64,000 bases of DNA, from positions 1-64,000 of the forward strand of contig PUQB01000297.1 in assembly GCA_003024785.1 (NCBI GenBank), read 5' to 3'. The stretch's first letter is position 1; every line of letters starts with the position of its first letter. Position numbers and translations under genes: made by a program. Under the pieces are notes generated by a model. That model saw nothing but the letters and a program-made list of their open reading frames with translations, made no database searches and was not told the origin of the DNA. Below, piece by piece: positions 35,632-48,001 of the stretch. The stretch comes from Selaginella tamariscina (taxonomy: Eukaryota; Streptophyta; Lycopodiopsida; Selaginellales; Selaginellaceae).

Positions 35632-37106
35632 TTAATTTTTTTTTTCTTTTTATTTAATAATTAATGATTTTCCAGATGGGGTGAAACACTTATGTGAGAC
35701 AAAACTCGGTGTTGCCTCACAATGCTTCTTGCCAAAGTATGTTGGCAATACAGATGATCGCAGAGCTGAGAGATATTTTGCAAACGTGATTTTGAAGATT
35801 AATGCCAAGGTAATAAGTTGCACTTGATTGAAATATCAAAGATATCAATGTTTAATTACATATCATACACATATAGCGGCTAGTTTCACAATCCAGCCCC
35901 CCCCTTAATTACAGTTAATTAAGTTAGTTATTTAAATGATTTTATATACATTTAAAGAACTTTTGAAAAGCATTAGAATATATTTTTCAGGTTTTAATAT
36001 TTTAACTAATTAAATTTTAATTAATTACTATATAGCTTGGTGGGCAAAATGTCACTCTCAGTGATCCATCGTTATCAATGATCAAACAAAAGAAAACTAT
36101 AATATTTGGAGCAGATGTCACCCATGGAGATCCATCCATTGCTGCGGTAATCCGATAAGATTATATAGAAATCTTATACACTGTCGTTTATAATGAAGTG
36201 TGTATGTGTATATTTGCACACCGTCATGTCATAGATCATGCCTGATTTTAGCATGTAATATACATTGCATATACATCTTATATACTACTGCATATATACA
36301 TGAGAGAGAGTTATGCTTGTAGGTTGTGGAACAATAGATTGGCCGAACATCTCAAAGTATGCCACAGTCATTCGATCCCAGCAGAGCAGATTGGAAATGA
36401 TTAAAGATCTCAAAATTATGGTCAGGTAATCGTATAATACATACACATACACCAGGAGTGTGTACTAACGTAAGTATTATTTAATATTTAATATTTAATT
36501 TTTTTTTTTCCATTTTCTATTAATATTTTCACCAGTAAATTGCTTGGTCACTTTAAAAATGAAAACGAAGGACAGCTACCAACAAGAATAATATTCTACA
36601 GGTATAAAGATTATTAGTAACATTATGGATCTTAAGCTTTGTATTCAGAGATGGAGTGAGCGAGGGGCAGTTTAAGGAAGTTATGAACAAAGAATTAACA
36701 GCTTTAGAACAAGTACTCTTCTCTCTCTTTCACTCACTCACACACACACACACCACACACACACACACACACACCCCACACACACATATTTTATAGGCAT
36801 GTGAGGAACTGTATGGATCAAATAACAAGCCTGGCATCACATTTGTCGTAGTCCAAAAGCGCCACCATACACGCCTGTTTTGGATAACAATAATCGTCAC
36901 AATGTATTACCAGGTATTAATATATCATAAGTTCTATTTACGAACTAATTAATTATATGTAATTAAGTTTCTTTTTTATTTCTTCCTTTTTCTTTACAGG
37001 CACTGTCGTCGACGGAGTTATCTGTGATCCGAAGAGTTCGACTTTTATTTGTGCAGCCATGCAGCTGTGTCAGTAAGCTCTCTCTCTCTTCTCTCTCTCA
37101 CTCACT

Positions 37107-37138
<32 letters not shown>

Positions 37139-37555
37139 ACACACCACACATTTGTACCCTTGCAGGATAAACATACTAGTGGGGGAACTAGCCGACCAGC
37201 TCATTACCACGTCCTCATCGACCAGAATAACTTTGATGCTGGTACCTTCCAACAGTTCACAAATAACATTTGCTACATGTAAGTATGATTTTTCTTAACA
37301 AATTTTTTTTTTAAATTAATTATTTTTTTAATTTTTAGGTTTGCGAGATCAACCACAGCTGTTTCCTATGGTAAAGTTATTGTTTTTTATTTATTATTCA
37401 TTGTGTTATTTATATCTACTTGTTTATTTATTTAATTTGCAGCGACTCCTGCATATTATGCTCATTTGCTGCATTTCGAGCTCGTAGCTATGTGCAACAC
37501 AAATAGGATGGATGACCTGCATGAGGACCTTGAGTCTGTGATGTTTTACTGTTAA
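32227..37555 (+). CDS. Argonaute gene AGO-A (22 exons, several frameshifts as read)
   Basis: Exons: 32227-33090, 33154-33277, 33364-33523, 33619-33749, 33862-33995, 34059-34162, 34244-34400, 34461-34586, 34707-34802, 34899-34961, 35084-35206, 35412-35576, 35676-35809, 36036-36146, 36323-36425, 36536-36601, 36649-36712, 36797-36913, 37000-37072, 37166-37278, 37339-37370, 37443-37555. All introns are GT-AG. The protein has a proline-rich N-terminus of about 260 residues, then ArgoN, linker, PAZ, MID and PIWI. Catalytic D (FGADVTHGDP), D (FYRDGVSEGQF) and H (RPAHYHVL) are all present. The C-terminus ESVMFYC is like AGO1/5/10-type proteins. Argonautes bind small RNAs and silence matching RNA. Single bases are missing in exons 12, 15, 18 and 19, and exon 22 has two compensating shifts; exon phases close only if these are restored. 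I chose ATG 32,227 because the upstream in-frame ATG precedes the expected transcript start. Confidence 0.9.
32268..32628 (+). repeat. ~120-bp coding tandem repeat in AGO-A exon 1
   Basis: Three copies of a unit encoding TE(K/E)QAPPPPPSPSE then GR(P/R)(C/R)PK(Q/R)SSWQPEQ. Units two and three are exactly 120 bp apart. This gives the Argonaute a repeated proline-rich, disordered arm; the exon-1 duplicate at 42.3 kb has a different small repeat in this place (ITIRRLAHRF). Confidence 0.8.
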
Positions 37556-38899
37556 GTTTGCAGAGGTTTTGAAATATATCAGGCTCCTTATAGTTTAACA
37601 CCATATATAGCATGAAGTATACATATAATGTTTTTGATATTAAACATGTAATATAATGTAATGTATTCATGATTTTGTACGCGTATTCAATATTTATGAT
37701 ATTAAACATTATAACATATACATATAATAGTTAATGTATGATTGTTAATAGTTTTTTATTTGCCGTACTAACTTAAATATTCTCACGATACTTTATTTTC
37801 AAATCACTGTAAATTAACTACATTGAAGTTATTATTTCTAATTTTGAATATTCAAAACATTGTAAATATTTTTGTATCTAAGTTCTCACTAGACATTAAG
37901 GTTTTTAAAACAATTTAATAATATATATATCATTATTTTTAACATGATTTATAATAAATTTTATTATAATATTTAATTTTTTGTAATAACAAGTGATACC
38001 AAACACTAAATTTTATTTATAGTATTAAATAAAAAATTAATATTGTAAACTTTCTTATGTCATGTTTTTGATATTAAAAGTTTTTACAATTTTTCACGTA
38101 GAGATTAAACGCACATTAATAATATTTTTAAAATATATTATTTTAAAGGAAATGATATAATCTGCAATTTCAAAACTCTAGCATACTGATGCATATACTG
38201 ATGCATATTCTGATGCAATTAATTTAATTAAAACTATATAATTAAAACATATACGTAAACACATGTTTATGATATAATAAATACCATAATTCCAAATAAG
38301 ATAATCTGATACTCATACATTTCTAAAATTTTGCGTACAAAAACATTTCTTATTATTAGTTTTAAAATAAAGTTAGATTAAATAAATTTATTATTACATT
38401 TTTTCATATTTCATACTTAATATAGTTTATGCCCAAACTCAATGCCAATTAATTTGGTTACTTTCATTAAAACATAGTTAATCTGATTAATTGAATTTAA
38501 TATTACCATGATGTTAATTTATAATTGTTTTTTTCCGCATTATAATATTAATTGATTTTGTTAAATATTAACACAATTTAGGGTTTGAATTATAAATTTA
38601 AGTATTTTTAAAATTTGAAAAAGGTTTAAATCATATATAAGAGCATTCTTATTCTCCTTTAGTCAAAATTATCTACATAAATTCTCCGGTATCACAGTCA
38701 ACATTACCGTGTCCAACGTCGAGGAGACGATTATGTAAACACAAATAAGCAAGGACCACTTAATATATATATATATATATATATATATAATCACATTGCT
38801 ATAATATATATGAATATACATGTACTATTATATATTACTAATATATATCCTCTATATATGTTGTTATATTGTATGAATAAAACATAAAGCAAACGGTTC
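37556..38899. other. AT-rich intergenic, no gene seen
   Basis: 3' flank of AGO-A and AT-rich sequence with an (AT)n tract at about 38,760-38,790. Confidence 0.5.
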
Positions 38900-39170
38900 T
38901 CTCTCTCGACCTATGTACAAGCATCTCTTCTGTATCTTTTTACCTATGTATAAACATTGCTCTACATATTTATAGTTGTTATACTATAGGAGTAAAATAA
39001 AAACTCTCTCTCTCATGTCGTTTGCACAAACATCTCTCTCCCCCCCCTATGTACAAACATCTCTCTCTCTCATTCTCTCCCCCCTATGTACAAACATCTT
39101 TCTCTCTCATTCTCTCCCGCCTATGTACAAACATTTATCTCTACTTATGTACAAACGTCTCTCTCTATCA
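38900..39170. repeat. Minisatellite with CCTATGTACAAACATCTCTC core
   Basis: Six to eight degenerate copies of CTATGTACAAACATCTCTCT separated by CT-rich runs; the clearest are at about 39,045-39,135. Confidence 0.65.
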
Positions 39171-39336
39171 CACATATGCGCACACACCTGGAGACTGAGA
39201 AAACCCTTTTATTTGCATCACAAACCACTTGAGCCATAATGCTATAACTCTTCTTCCTATTATAATATCACACCTAATGCATACCAATATAAGCATTTAT
39301 GAATATACACGAGTGAAGTTTATTATATAAGTTTAC

Positions 39337-39522
39337 CTGCCAAACCAAGCGGCCTGTAAATCTCTATATGAGTGCAGTCAATAGCCCTTACAACATTTGA
39401 AAGACCACATATATTCTTAAATCCAGTAACAACTTCATCTAGAAAGTGTATAATGTCACAATGCACCCTCCCATATTGTTGTGCAAATCTCAACGAAGAT
39501 CTTTGAAGCTGTAGAAACTCCT
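39337..39522 (-). pseudogene. PIF/Harbinger transposase fragment
   Basis: On the minus strand an uninterrupted reading gives SLRFAQQYGRVHCDIIHFLD then VVRAIDCTHIEIYRPLG. The IDCTHI block matches the first catalytic Asp region (DGTHI) of HARBI1/ALP1-like DDE transposases. It ends at a possible GT donor (GGCAG|GTAAAC). The rest of the enzyme was not found. Confidence 0.6.
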
Positions 39523-39668
39523 ATAACAAATATTTCTAACACTATTAGTAACTCAAAACCTCTCGTAACCCAAAATCCACATGAACACACATAGGTACAA
39601 CGTGTTTATAAATGATGTTTGGGTGCCTAAGGTAGTCTCTCAAAGGAGCTACAAGACCTTTGTATGTG

Positions 39669-40128
39669 GATTGATGCATATGAAAGATCTTAATTCAACG
39701 ATCGTAATGATCAAATTTAATCAAGAACTTATTAAACCAAGAATAAGACTTGGTTTGACCCATCATACACCTTTTGCTGTTGATAATAATCCACTCTAAA
39801 ACGATGCAATAAATTAATTATTCTGAGCCTCATCTTTTTTTAAGAGTTCACAAGTATAACATAGTCGATCGTCATTAGAAGCTACCTTTGTAACTACGGT
39901 AGATGCTTATAAAAGATCTTAAACTAACAATAGTCGTGATAAAATTTAAATAAGAACTTATTAAATCAAGAATAAGATTTGGTTTGACTCATCATTCACC
40001 TCTCGTTGTTATAATAATCCACTCTAAAGCAATGCAATGAGTTTATTATTCTGAGCTTTATCTTCTTTTAAAAGTTCATAAGTATGACATAGTCATCATC
40101 GTCAAAAGCTACCTTTGTAACTATTGTA
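39669..40128. repeat. Two-copy tandem duplication (~230 bp unit)
   Basis: 39,669-39,899 and 39,900-40,128 align throughout (AAAGATCTTAA, CAAGAATAAGA, AATAATCCACTCTAAA, AGCTACCTTTGTAACTA blocks) with about 15-20% difference by eye. No coding role seen. Confidence 0.7.
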
Positions 40129-40840
40129 AGTATATGAATTATAATTGTTACCAACCTAGAAATATCTTTTGCATCCATGGTTTATTTTTAAACTATATGT
40201 AGCTAAATGCTAAATGATAATTAACCACTAAAAAGGATATATATATATATATATATATTAGTTGAATCTCCCCACAGAGCTAAACACTTGAAAATAAACA
40301 CATGTTAAAATTACATGTCTATGTGTAAATGCATGTGCATGGATATACATGTGTGTGCACAAATGTTCACCATGCATTAAACTTTCTAAATAAAACTAAC
40401 CATTTCGTGGGGATGAGCTACTAGGAGTTCCTAAGGAGCTATCATGTTTCATAGTAATAAATAAAAAGAATTAAAACACCTTGTGAAAATAAACTTACAG
40501 TATTCTTTTTTCTTAAGTTAACAATGCAAAGGGTCAATTATTATTTATGAAATAGTCTTTAATCACTATGAATCAAGTTTATTTGGGTATTTCCCACATA
40601 TTTTACGATCTTTTACTAAGGTGGTCAAGCCACCAAGTTAAATTTATGACACATACACCTTATTAATTCAACTTAATTACTCCTTTATGACAAATTAATG
40701 ATTCAAATAAGTTTGTTATGCATAAAAAACTTATTAGTCTTGCCTTCTTCTTTTTACATCTTGCTTAAAAACTCAAATTTTATTACTCTATGACATTAAC
40801 GGTTTTCCTGCTTCTAACTATTATGAATCTTCTTGTTTAG
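40129..40840. other. AT-rich intergenic, no gene seen
   Basis: No supported features. Confidence 0.45.
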
Positions 40841-41165
40841 GCCTATCAATGTATGTCCTTGTATATATTATAAGATGAACATTGCCTCTCATAAGTATCC
40901 ATAAGATCACAAACTTGATAATCAAAATGTGGTAGCTTGTGCATAACTCTTTTCTAGTCTAAAATCTCAGAAAATGCTATACTAGATGATTTGGTTATAT
41001 AGTCCTTCACAATTTTGAAAGCTTTCTTGAAATTATCATGTTTGTTGTTGCAGTAAGGCTCGTCCCTACTTAGATACTCAATAACCCTTATGAACTCTTT
41101 ATGCATGCTTGTCTCATTGTAGAAGAGTTCATGGAAACTGACCCAACCTCTGAATCATGTAAATA
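40841..41165 (-). pseudogene. Unrecognised coding remnant
   Basis: Minus-strand reading gives FRGWVSFHELFYNETSMHKE, KHDNFKKAFKIVKDY and, after one stop, LPHFDYQVCDLMDTYER. Composition and continuity look like real protein, but I cannot name it. It may belong to the same Harbinger-type transposon as 39,337-39,522 or to a dead host gene. Confidence 0.35.
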
Positions 41166-41999
41166 CTCAATCCGCTTAACTTCATAAAGCACTAATTTTA
41201 CGTTTCTAATTGAAACCAATTTTTATTATTATCTATTATATCATACTATATATCATTGGGGTATTTGATTTCCTCGGTCTCCTCCTGTAATTGCACCAAA
41301 GATGTAAATTTGGTGATATCTACAAGTTAACCACCATCTTACATCTGCCCACTTGAAATTACAAATCAAAAGCTTTAAGAATTGATTCTAAATATTTAAA
41401 CATACCATATTAAATCAAGCATTATGACCATGCTTAACACCTCCACGACCTTGTCATGCCATGAGTCTGCATAGAGGTACTTATGTAAAGCACCAGAACC
41501 GTATAATTAAATTGGTTATGAAAGTATAAAAAAAAGTTTATTTAGATTAATCATTATTTCTCACATTAGATTAATAATAAGATAGTGCAAACAAATCACT
41601 TTAACATTACTTTAACCATTAACCATCATTTTATAAAATTACCATAAAATTATAAGTGCATAATTAAACTTGTAAGAATCTAACCAGATCTATTTAGACC
41701 TATTATATTTTTAAACCACCTGAGCACATGGAAGTAAGAAAATCTCTATATTCTCTTAAAATATACAAGTATAGGTTTTCCACGGTGAGCATTAACTTGA
41801 AAACCCACTTGATAAATCCTAAAATTAAGATTAAACCTAAGTGTATTCACATTTTCTATATATTAGCCATAACATATGCTTGGTAGTCTTAATATGTAAT
41901 ATAATCCTTTACTGTGGCACATTATTTCCTTGGTACATTTTTCCATGCACCTTTACCAGATAAAAATTTTAAACAGTGACAAGTTATGTCTAGATTAAT
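41166..41999. other. AT-rich intergenic, no gene seen
   Basis: No supported features. Confidence 0.45.
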
Positions 42000-43040
42000 A
42001 TTTAACACACGAATGCGTGCGAGAGAGAATTGTGAAACATATTTGTAATAAACTTGACCTTTGCCAGCAGTACATATTAAGTTACTCATTATAATCAATC
42101 ACCACCGTCCAATAGTTAGATTCTATTGAATAAATTATGAATATACCATAATATTCGGTTCATGTGAACTTGAAGAGCTTGGGACTCTCATTATATAAAG
42201 CAAACATCCTAGTGACTTTCTTATTGATTTCTTGTGTGATTCTCACTCTTTCCCTTGCTACGTTAGTTTTCTATTTCTCAATCATGTCCAGTAAGAATCC
42301 GCAGAATACACCAACAGAAGAGCAAACACCATCGCCACCGTCACCGGAGCTACCATCTCCACCAACGGTACGACGGCCACGTCGGTTTATTACCATACGA
42401 CGGCTAGCGCATCGGTTTATTACCATACGACGGCTAGCACATCGGTTTATTACCATACGACGGCCACGTCTCTCTCCACGAAAACGGCCACATTGGCAAC
42501 CAGCAACTCCTCCAAGAGTACAGCATCCACCATCCAGACCACCACCATCTGGACCCTGGCAGCCGCTACCTCAGCAACCATCTGCGTTATCAACACCGCC
42601 CTGGAAGCTGGCATCTCCTCCAACAGTACAGCAGCAGGCACCCTCTCTGCCCACAGTACAACAACAGCCACTGTCCCCTACAGTACAGCCATACCAATTA
42701 ACGTTCGGATCGTTAGACACTCCTGTGACACTGTCACAGCAGCCATCTACATCCGAATCTTTTTAGTTCTGGTGCTTCATCTTCTTCTTCCTCCACTCCT
42801 CCACTACAGTCTTCCTTGTCCACTCCTCAAGCCCGCCGCACTCCTCTTCCAGAACCAGCTACATCTTCCTCTCATGCTGCTTTGTCTTCCTCGCAAGATC
42901 CTGATTCGCACCTGGGCTCTCATCCCAGAAATCTGCCGAGGAGAATGGGCACTGAAGTGCGAATCTGTGCCAACCATTTCAAACTGGCCATTGAGGACCG
43001 GGATGATCCCTATATTTACTGTTAGTTTAGTTAATATTTA
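42000..43040 (+). pseudogene. Promoter plus exon-1 duplicate of Argonaute
   Basis: Aligns with AGO-A from about 230 bp upstream of the TATA box through the end of exon 1 and the first bases of intron 1 (GTTAGTTTAGTTAAT), then stops. Translation starts at 42,285 (MSSKNPQNTP), runs through a proline-rich arm with a tandem ITIRRLAHRF repeat, shifts frame at about 42,765 (one extra T in a T run), and continues to RICANHFKLAIEDRDDPYIY. No PAZ, MID or PIWI exons follow. A transcript could still be made because the promoter is kept. Confidence 0.8.
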
Positions 43041-44089
43041 AATATTAAAGCCCACAGTTTGTGACGGTGATATTTACAAGTGACAAGGTTAAGTGTTTTA
43101 CTAATATCTAATGACAAGTCGAATTAATATATTCTCTTACTATGTTAAGTTACAAACTATTACAAGAAAATAGAAAATTAATTTAATAACTTCATGCGAA
43201 CTTTTAAAATTTTATTTTAATTAATATTTGAAAATGTGAACATATCTAAATCTTATTTACGTGATAACTAAAAAGAATAAGAATAAAACTAACCGAGACA
43301 AAAAGTGTCAAACAACTCAGACTTTGTTTAAATATAAAAATTTATATGGATTTATATATTAATTTTCATAAATAAAAATCCATGAGCATTGCAATATAGT
43401 ACTTATATTACATATATAATTAAATAAGATAAAATAATTACGAGCTCTAGCAATGTATACGAGGCTTTGCATGCAGCACAAAACTCCATCTCGACTGGTT
43501 TGGAACAGGAGACATAAAAACTTGTTCTCACTTAATGGCTTCTACTAAAGGCTCTCTATACAAAGGAAAGAGTCTATGTCAAGCCATTCAATCAAGTTAG
43601 TAGTTTTGCATCCTCTCCAACTAATTGTGCATTAACCTAAAAAAAGATCTTAAATTATCAATGTTCACAATCCTTTTAAATTAAAAATATGTAATTTTAA
43701 TTTGTTTTTTCTTATATATGAATATCTATAATTAATGTGAGCTATGAAATATAATCATAATCTATTTAAATATTATTAGCATTTATTAAGCATTATTTAA
43801 TATTTTGTTAATAAATATGACACAGTGAAGAGTGTCAAATTAATAAATATGTATTATTAATGTAGTGTACTAACAAAATGTGTTATATATTGTTATAAAT
43901 AATGCCACATGAATTATTGCACCCTTAACTAATATTTTAAAACACACACAATAGGTGTGTGTGTGTTTATGCGTGTGTATATATATATATTATTCTATGT
44001 CGTAGTTGATAGATCACATGTATGACTAAAACTCTCCTTATTAGTATGAGATTTTGGTGTACTCCATATCTCATGTGCATCTAGATGGA
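43041..44089. other. AT-rich intergenic, no gene seen
   Basis: A possible decayed minus-strand coding stretch at about 43,450-43,640 could not be identified. Confidence 0.4.
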
Positions 44090-44275
44090 TGCTTCCTAGA
44101 AACTCAATTACATATGACATTTGTTCATAACGACTCTACTTCATGGCAACACTCCTTGAGGTCTCTCTTTTGTAATACAAATGCCTTTAACAGCTACCAA
44201 ATTGGCTCCATAAAAAACATCCACCAGTTGAATTGTGGTCCAAGCCACTCAACTTCATCAACAAGGTGAACAAAT
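44090..44275 (-). pseudogene. CACTA (En/Spm) TNP2-type transposase-domain fragment
   Basis: Minus-strand reading LFVHLVDEVEWLGPQFNWWM then FFMEPIW resembles the plant transposon-associated domain with the pattern VHL..E....GP...RWMYP.ER (DUF4218 near TNP2 transposases). One stop interrupts it, and a second part (LLKAFVLQKRDLKECCHEVE) fits the following LK.YVRN.A.PEGSIAE segment loosely. No other transposon parts were found. Confidence 0.5.
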
Positions 44276-44415
44276 AGATACACTTGAGATGTCATCGTAC
44301 TTGTCAGAAAATAAGCCTCTAACATGCAAATTGCTTGCACAACTTTTATAAGCATTTAAGGCATCTTTAATGAATGTATCTCCTTTTGTGAGCCATTTAA
44401 TTAGATTTGATAAAG

Positions 44416-47400
44416 TGTTATAATTTTTATTATGACTTTTATTTTTACTTTAGAATTGACATTTGTTACCTATTGATTCATATGTATATATAATGAATGA
44501 CAACCTTGCTTAGTACACTTAAGTGTTTAGGAGTAGTTTGATTGATATCATTAAATACTTGAGAAACTTTAAGTAAAGGTAACACTTACCTTTTAAATTT
44601 GATTTTTATGCCTCGATTATGTCCATGTAAGGTTTTTTAATTGACTTTGGTGGATTCGACATGTTTGTATGGGTTAAAAACACTCCTAACCATCTTACCC
44701 TAAACCCCAGGATATAGAGACATGCCAAAGTCTAGCTATGAAACATTAAGGCTTGGCACTTGGTGCCAACCTACTTACTAGAATAGAAAAATGGGGGGAG
44801 GGTGGAGGGGGCTCTGTCACATAACTTAGGTAAAGTAGTTATAGTGAGAGTTTCTAGGTGCATAAATAAGTTTATTATTCTTTTATTGGTGCAAGCTTTA
44901 GCTTATATTGTCAAGGCACATATTGTGCCGCCCTGACTTTCAACTGTAGGGGCATGTCACACCCTATGGGTAGCTTACCCTTATCATTGGCAAACCCGCA
45001 CTTGGAAGGTTCTATTGGACTACACGTTCCAAGGGGCAAGGTTGAGGCATGTTTCCAACCTCATCCTCCACATCAAGCTAAGAGCAACATTTGTATTAAG
45101 CAAAGCACATTTGTGTCCTTGTCCAATTGTGGAGGTGTGATATTAAAATTATGACATGTTTTCTTTAATATGTTTCAGAGGGTTCAAAGAAAGGTTCTAG
45201 GGTTGGTATTTGCAAATCATGTTCGTGGCACCATATGTAGTTCTTGATTATGAGGGGCTATGACGAGATAGCTCATATCTTGAGAAACAGTGTCACATGG
45301 ACATGTGACACTAGGCTAGTTAGTACACGACAACATTTGAGGCATGCTTTTTGGGGTTGTATCATGGGTTTAACATCAAGGGGTTGAATACTCTAGCAAG
45401 TAGGTGTGGTGTGCTCGTATTATGGTGATAAGCCTTAAGCATCCACTAAAAGAAGATTAGTTCTCATAACCAGGTGTGTTAATTAGCACACTTAGCTAGG
45501 GGTGTTTCTCCTTAGGGGTGTGAACATGTTCATGGCTTGAACAAAATAAGCTAATTAATAAGATCACTTTTAATGAGGCACTCGCTTTGTCAGAGTTTTA
45601 ATCCGGAGGGCTAACATGTGGCAACACGTGGCCACCGAGTGGCCTTCCGGCATCAATTCCCTGTGTGAGCAACACTAAGTCTTCCAATATGACCCTAAGA
45701 GTCTGACTCAGATGCCTAATTAAACAGAAGACTTAGAATAATACCCTAAGCCCCTTAGAATGACCATCCCCTGAACCTAGAGGATATTTCGAATAGACTT
45801 TAAGATCTTATCTCAATAGACCTAGACATGCTCATGCCCTAACCTCATCAAGGAGATGTGCTTTTACATACTCCCATGATTAAACTAAGGCATTGTCACT
45901 TACCCCTTGAGGAATCACCCTCATCTAGGAGTACATCCCCTTTAGGGCGACAAAGGGTACCCTGAAGCATGGCTAACCCCTAAGGGTTTGAGTGGCCAAG
46001 TCATACTCTAGACTAGGGCTAGTACTTAATGAGGACATGAGTGTGCGTCATAGGCAGACACGAGTGTTCTACTAAGTAAAACTCTCTAAGGCTAGGTTGA
46101 ATAACCCTAAATACATGACCTTGCGAGTGCCTCACGAAAGGGCTCTGCTAACAAGCTTAGGTTGTTCAACCCTTGGATTCCAAGGAGAACACTCCTCTAA
46201 CCAAGTGTGCCAAAGCACACCTAGTTATGAGACCTGGGCCGATATCCAAGGCTTAGCACCCTAGTGCGAGCACAAGCATGCACATGTTTGCTAGAGTATC
46301 CAACCCCTTAGCGAAACCCATGACACAACCCCAAAAGGCATGCCTCGGGCATTGTATCACGTGACATCTAGCCCAGTGTCACATCTTCATGTGACACTGC
46401 CTTCCACAATGTGGGCTATCATGCCATAGCCCTTAGATTCAAGAGTTGCACCAAGTGCCACAAACATGGCTCCTAAATGCCAACTCTAGAACCCCTCAGT
46501 GAATCCTTAGGAACTAAGTAACATGACCTGTCAAATAAGATCCTATGCTCACAATTGGACAATGACACGAATGTGCCTTGCTTGGTTGTGAGTGCTACAC
46601 CTAGCTTGACATGGAGGAGGAGGCTGGAGACAAGCCTCAACCTTTGCCTCTTGGAATGTGCATTCTGACAAGACCTTCAAGGCATGGATTCGCCAACATT
46701 AAGGGTAAACTACCCCGAAGATGGGATGTACCCATATCATCTAGAAGTTAGGGGCCACAATAGAGGGTTGTGCCTTAACGATACAAGCTAGAGCTTGCAC
46801 CAGGAGAAGAGTAACGAGCTCAGTCATGAACCCATAAACCCTCACTTCTACATACTTTACCTTATTTATGTGACAGCCCCTCTTGTTTTCCTGTTTACAT
46901 AAGTGGGCTAGCACGGAATCTCATTCCCAGAGGGAATATACTTGGTGAGTTATCCATCGACCCCTAAACCTTAACATGTTAAACCTAGGAGTATTTCTAA
47001 ACATATCTAACATGCCGAACTCATCGGAACTAGCCCATTAACCCAACTGGGACACGAAAACCAAGGTAAGAGTTTTCTAAATGGAGTTTCTTACAAATAC
47101 TTAATGACACCCGGCCGAACCATCACTAGATATCCAAGTGCACTAAGGGCATGTTTCTTTTACTTATCAACATAGTACAGTAAGTAATAACAGTCAATGT
47201 CTAAAGTAAAAGGGGAGTCATAGTAAAAACTATGACACGCTTGGTCATGTGCTTAGGGTTTTTCAAACCTAGCCTTAACACAACACTTTGTTTGCCTCAA
47301 GTGCACACTTGTGTACTAAGTATTAACCTTGGGACTAGGGTATAACTTGGCCCCTTAACCCTTAGGGGTTAGTCATGGGTCAGGGTACCTTATCGCCCTA

Positions 47401-47764
47401 AAGAGGTTGAACTCTCGAATAAGGGTGATTCTGTAAGGGGTAAGTGATAATGCATACGAGAGTACGTGTGAGACACGTCTCCTTGGCAGGGTTAGGGTAT
47501 GAGCCTATCTCAGTCTGATAAAATAGAATCTTAAAGTTTACTCATGCTGTCCTCTAGGGTTGGGGAGATAGTTATTTTATAAGATGCTAAGTCTCATGCC
47601 TATTTGGGGGATACATGGTAAACAACTTGTAATAACGCTCTTTCTCCCATATGAGTCAGACTTTCATGGTCATCTTGAAAGATTTAGCATTGTTTACACA
47701 AGGTGTTGATGTTGGATGGCCATTTTGTATCCACATGTTTACATTTCAAGTTAAAACTTTGGCA
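44416..47764 (+). repeat. Older long LTR, interrupted by another copy
   Basis: Starts TGTTATAATTTTTATTATGA (decayed form of the long-LTR start) and ends AAAACTTTGGCA. Its two parts, 44,416-45,587 and 47,238-47,764, total about 1.7 kb. It is more diverged than the nested copy. No matching target duplication was found. Confidence 0.7.
45588..47237 (-). repeat. Nested long solo LTR with perfect target duplication
   Basis: 1,650 bp in the reverse orientation: TGTCAGAGTTTTAA at the left and AAAAACTATGACA at the right. It is flanked by CGCTT at 45,583-45,587 and 47,238-47,242, a perfect 5-bp duplication. It is the best partner for the 19,895-21,614 copy and carries the same 11-bp hairpin (46,374-46,399). 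Confidence 0.85.
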
Positions 47765-48001
47765 CATATAGCTTCATGTAGCTTTTCATGTAATATAATA
47801 TAAGAAACTTACTTATGTATGAATATACATAATAACAAACTCACTGTTATTAGGTGAAGATAATCATAACTTGTTAAACCTTGTAGCTTTTTTGCTTACT
47901 ATCTACACAACCTCGAAGTGATGGACCTAGTTAGAACTTTGATAATTGCCACAACATTCAACAATCTCCTTTTGATGAGTCTGGGCAACCATGAAGTTGG
48001 T

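Noticed and set aside
36326..36345. Missing Asp in AGO-B at the position of the usual DWP motif (TTSWPDI) as loss of catalysis
   Set aside because: That Asp is not part of the slicer triad; the three triad residues are all present in AGO-B.
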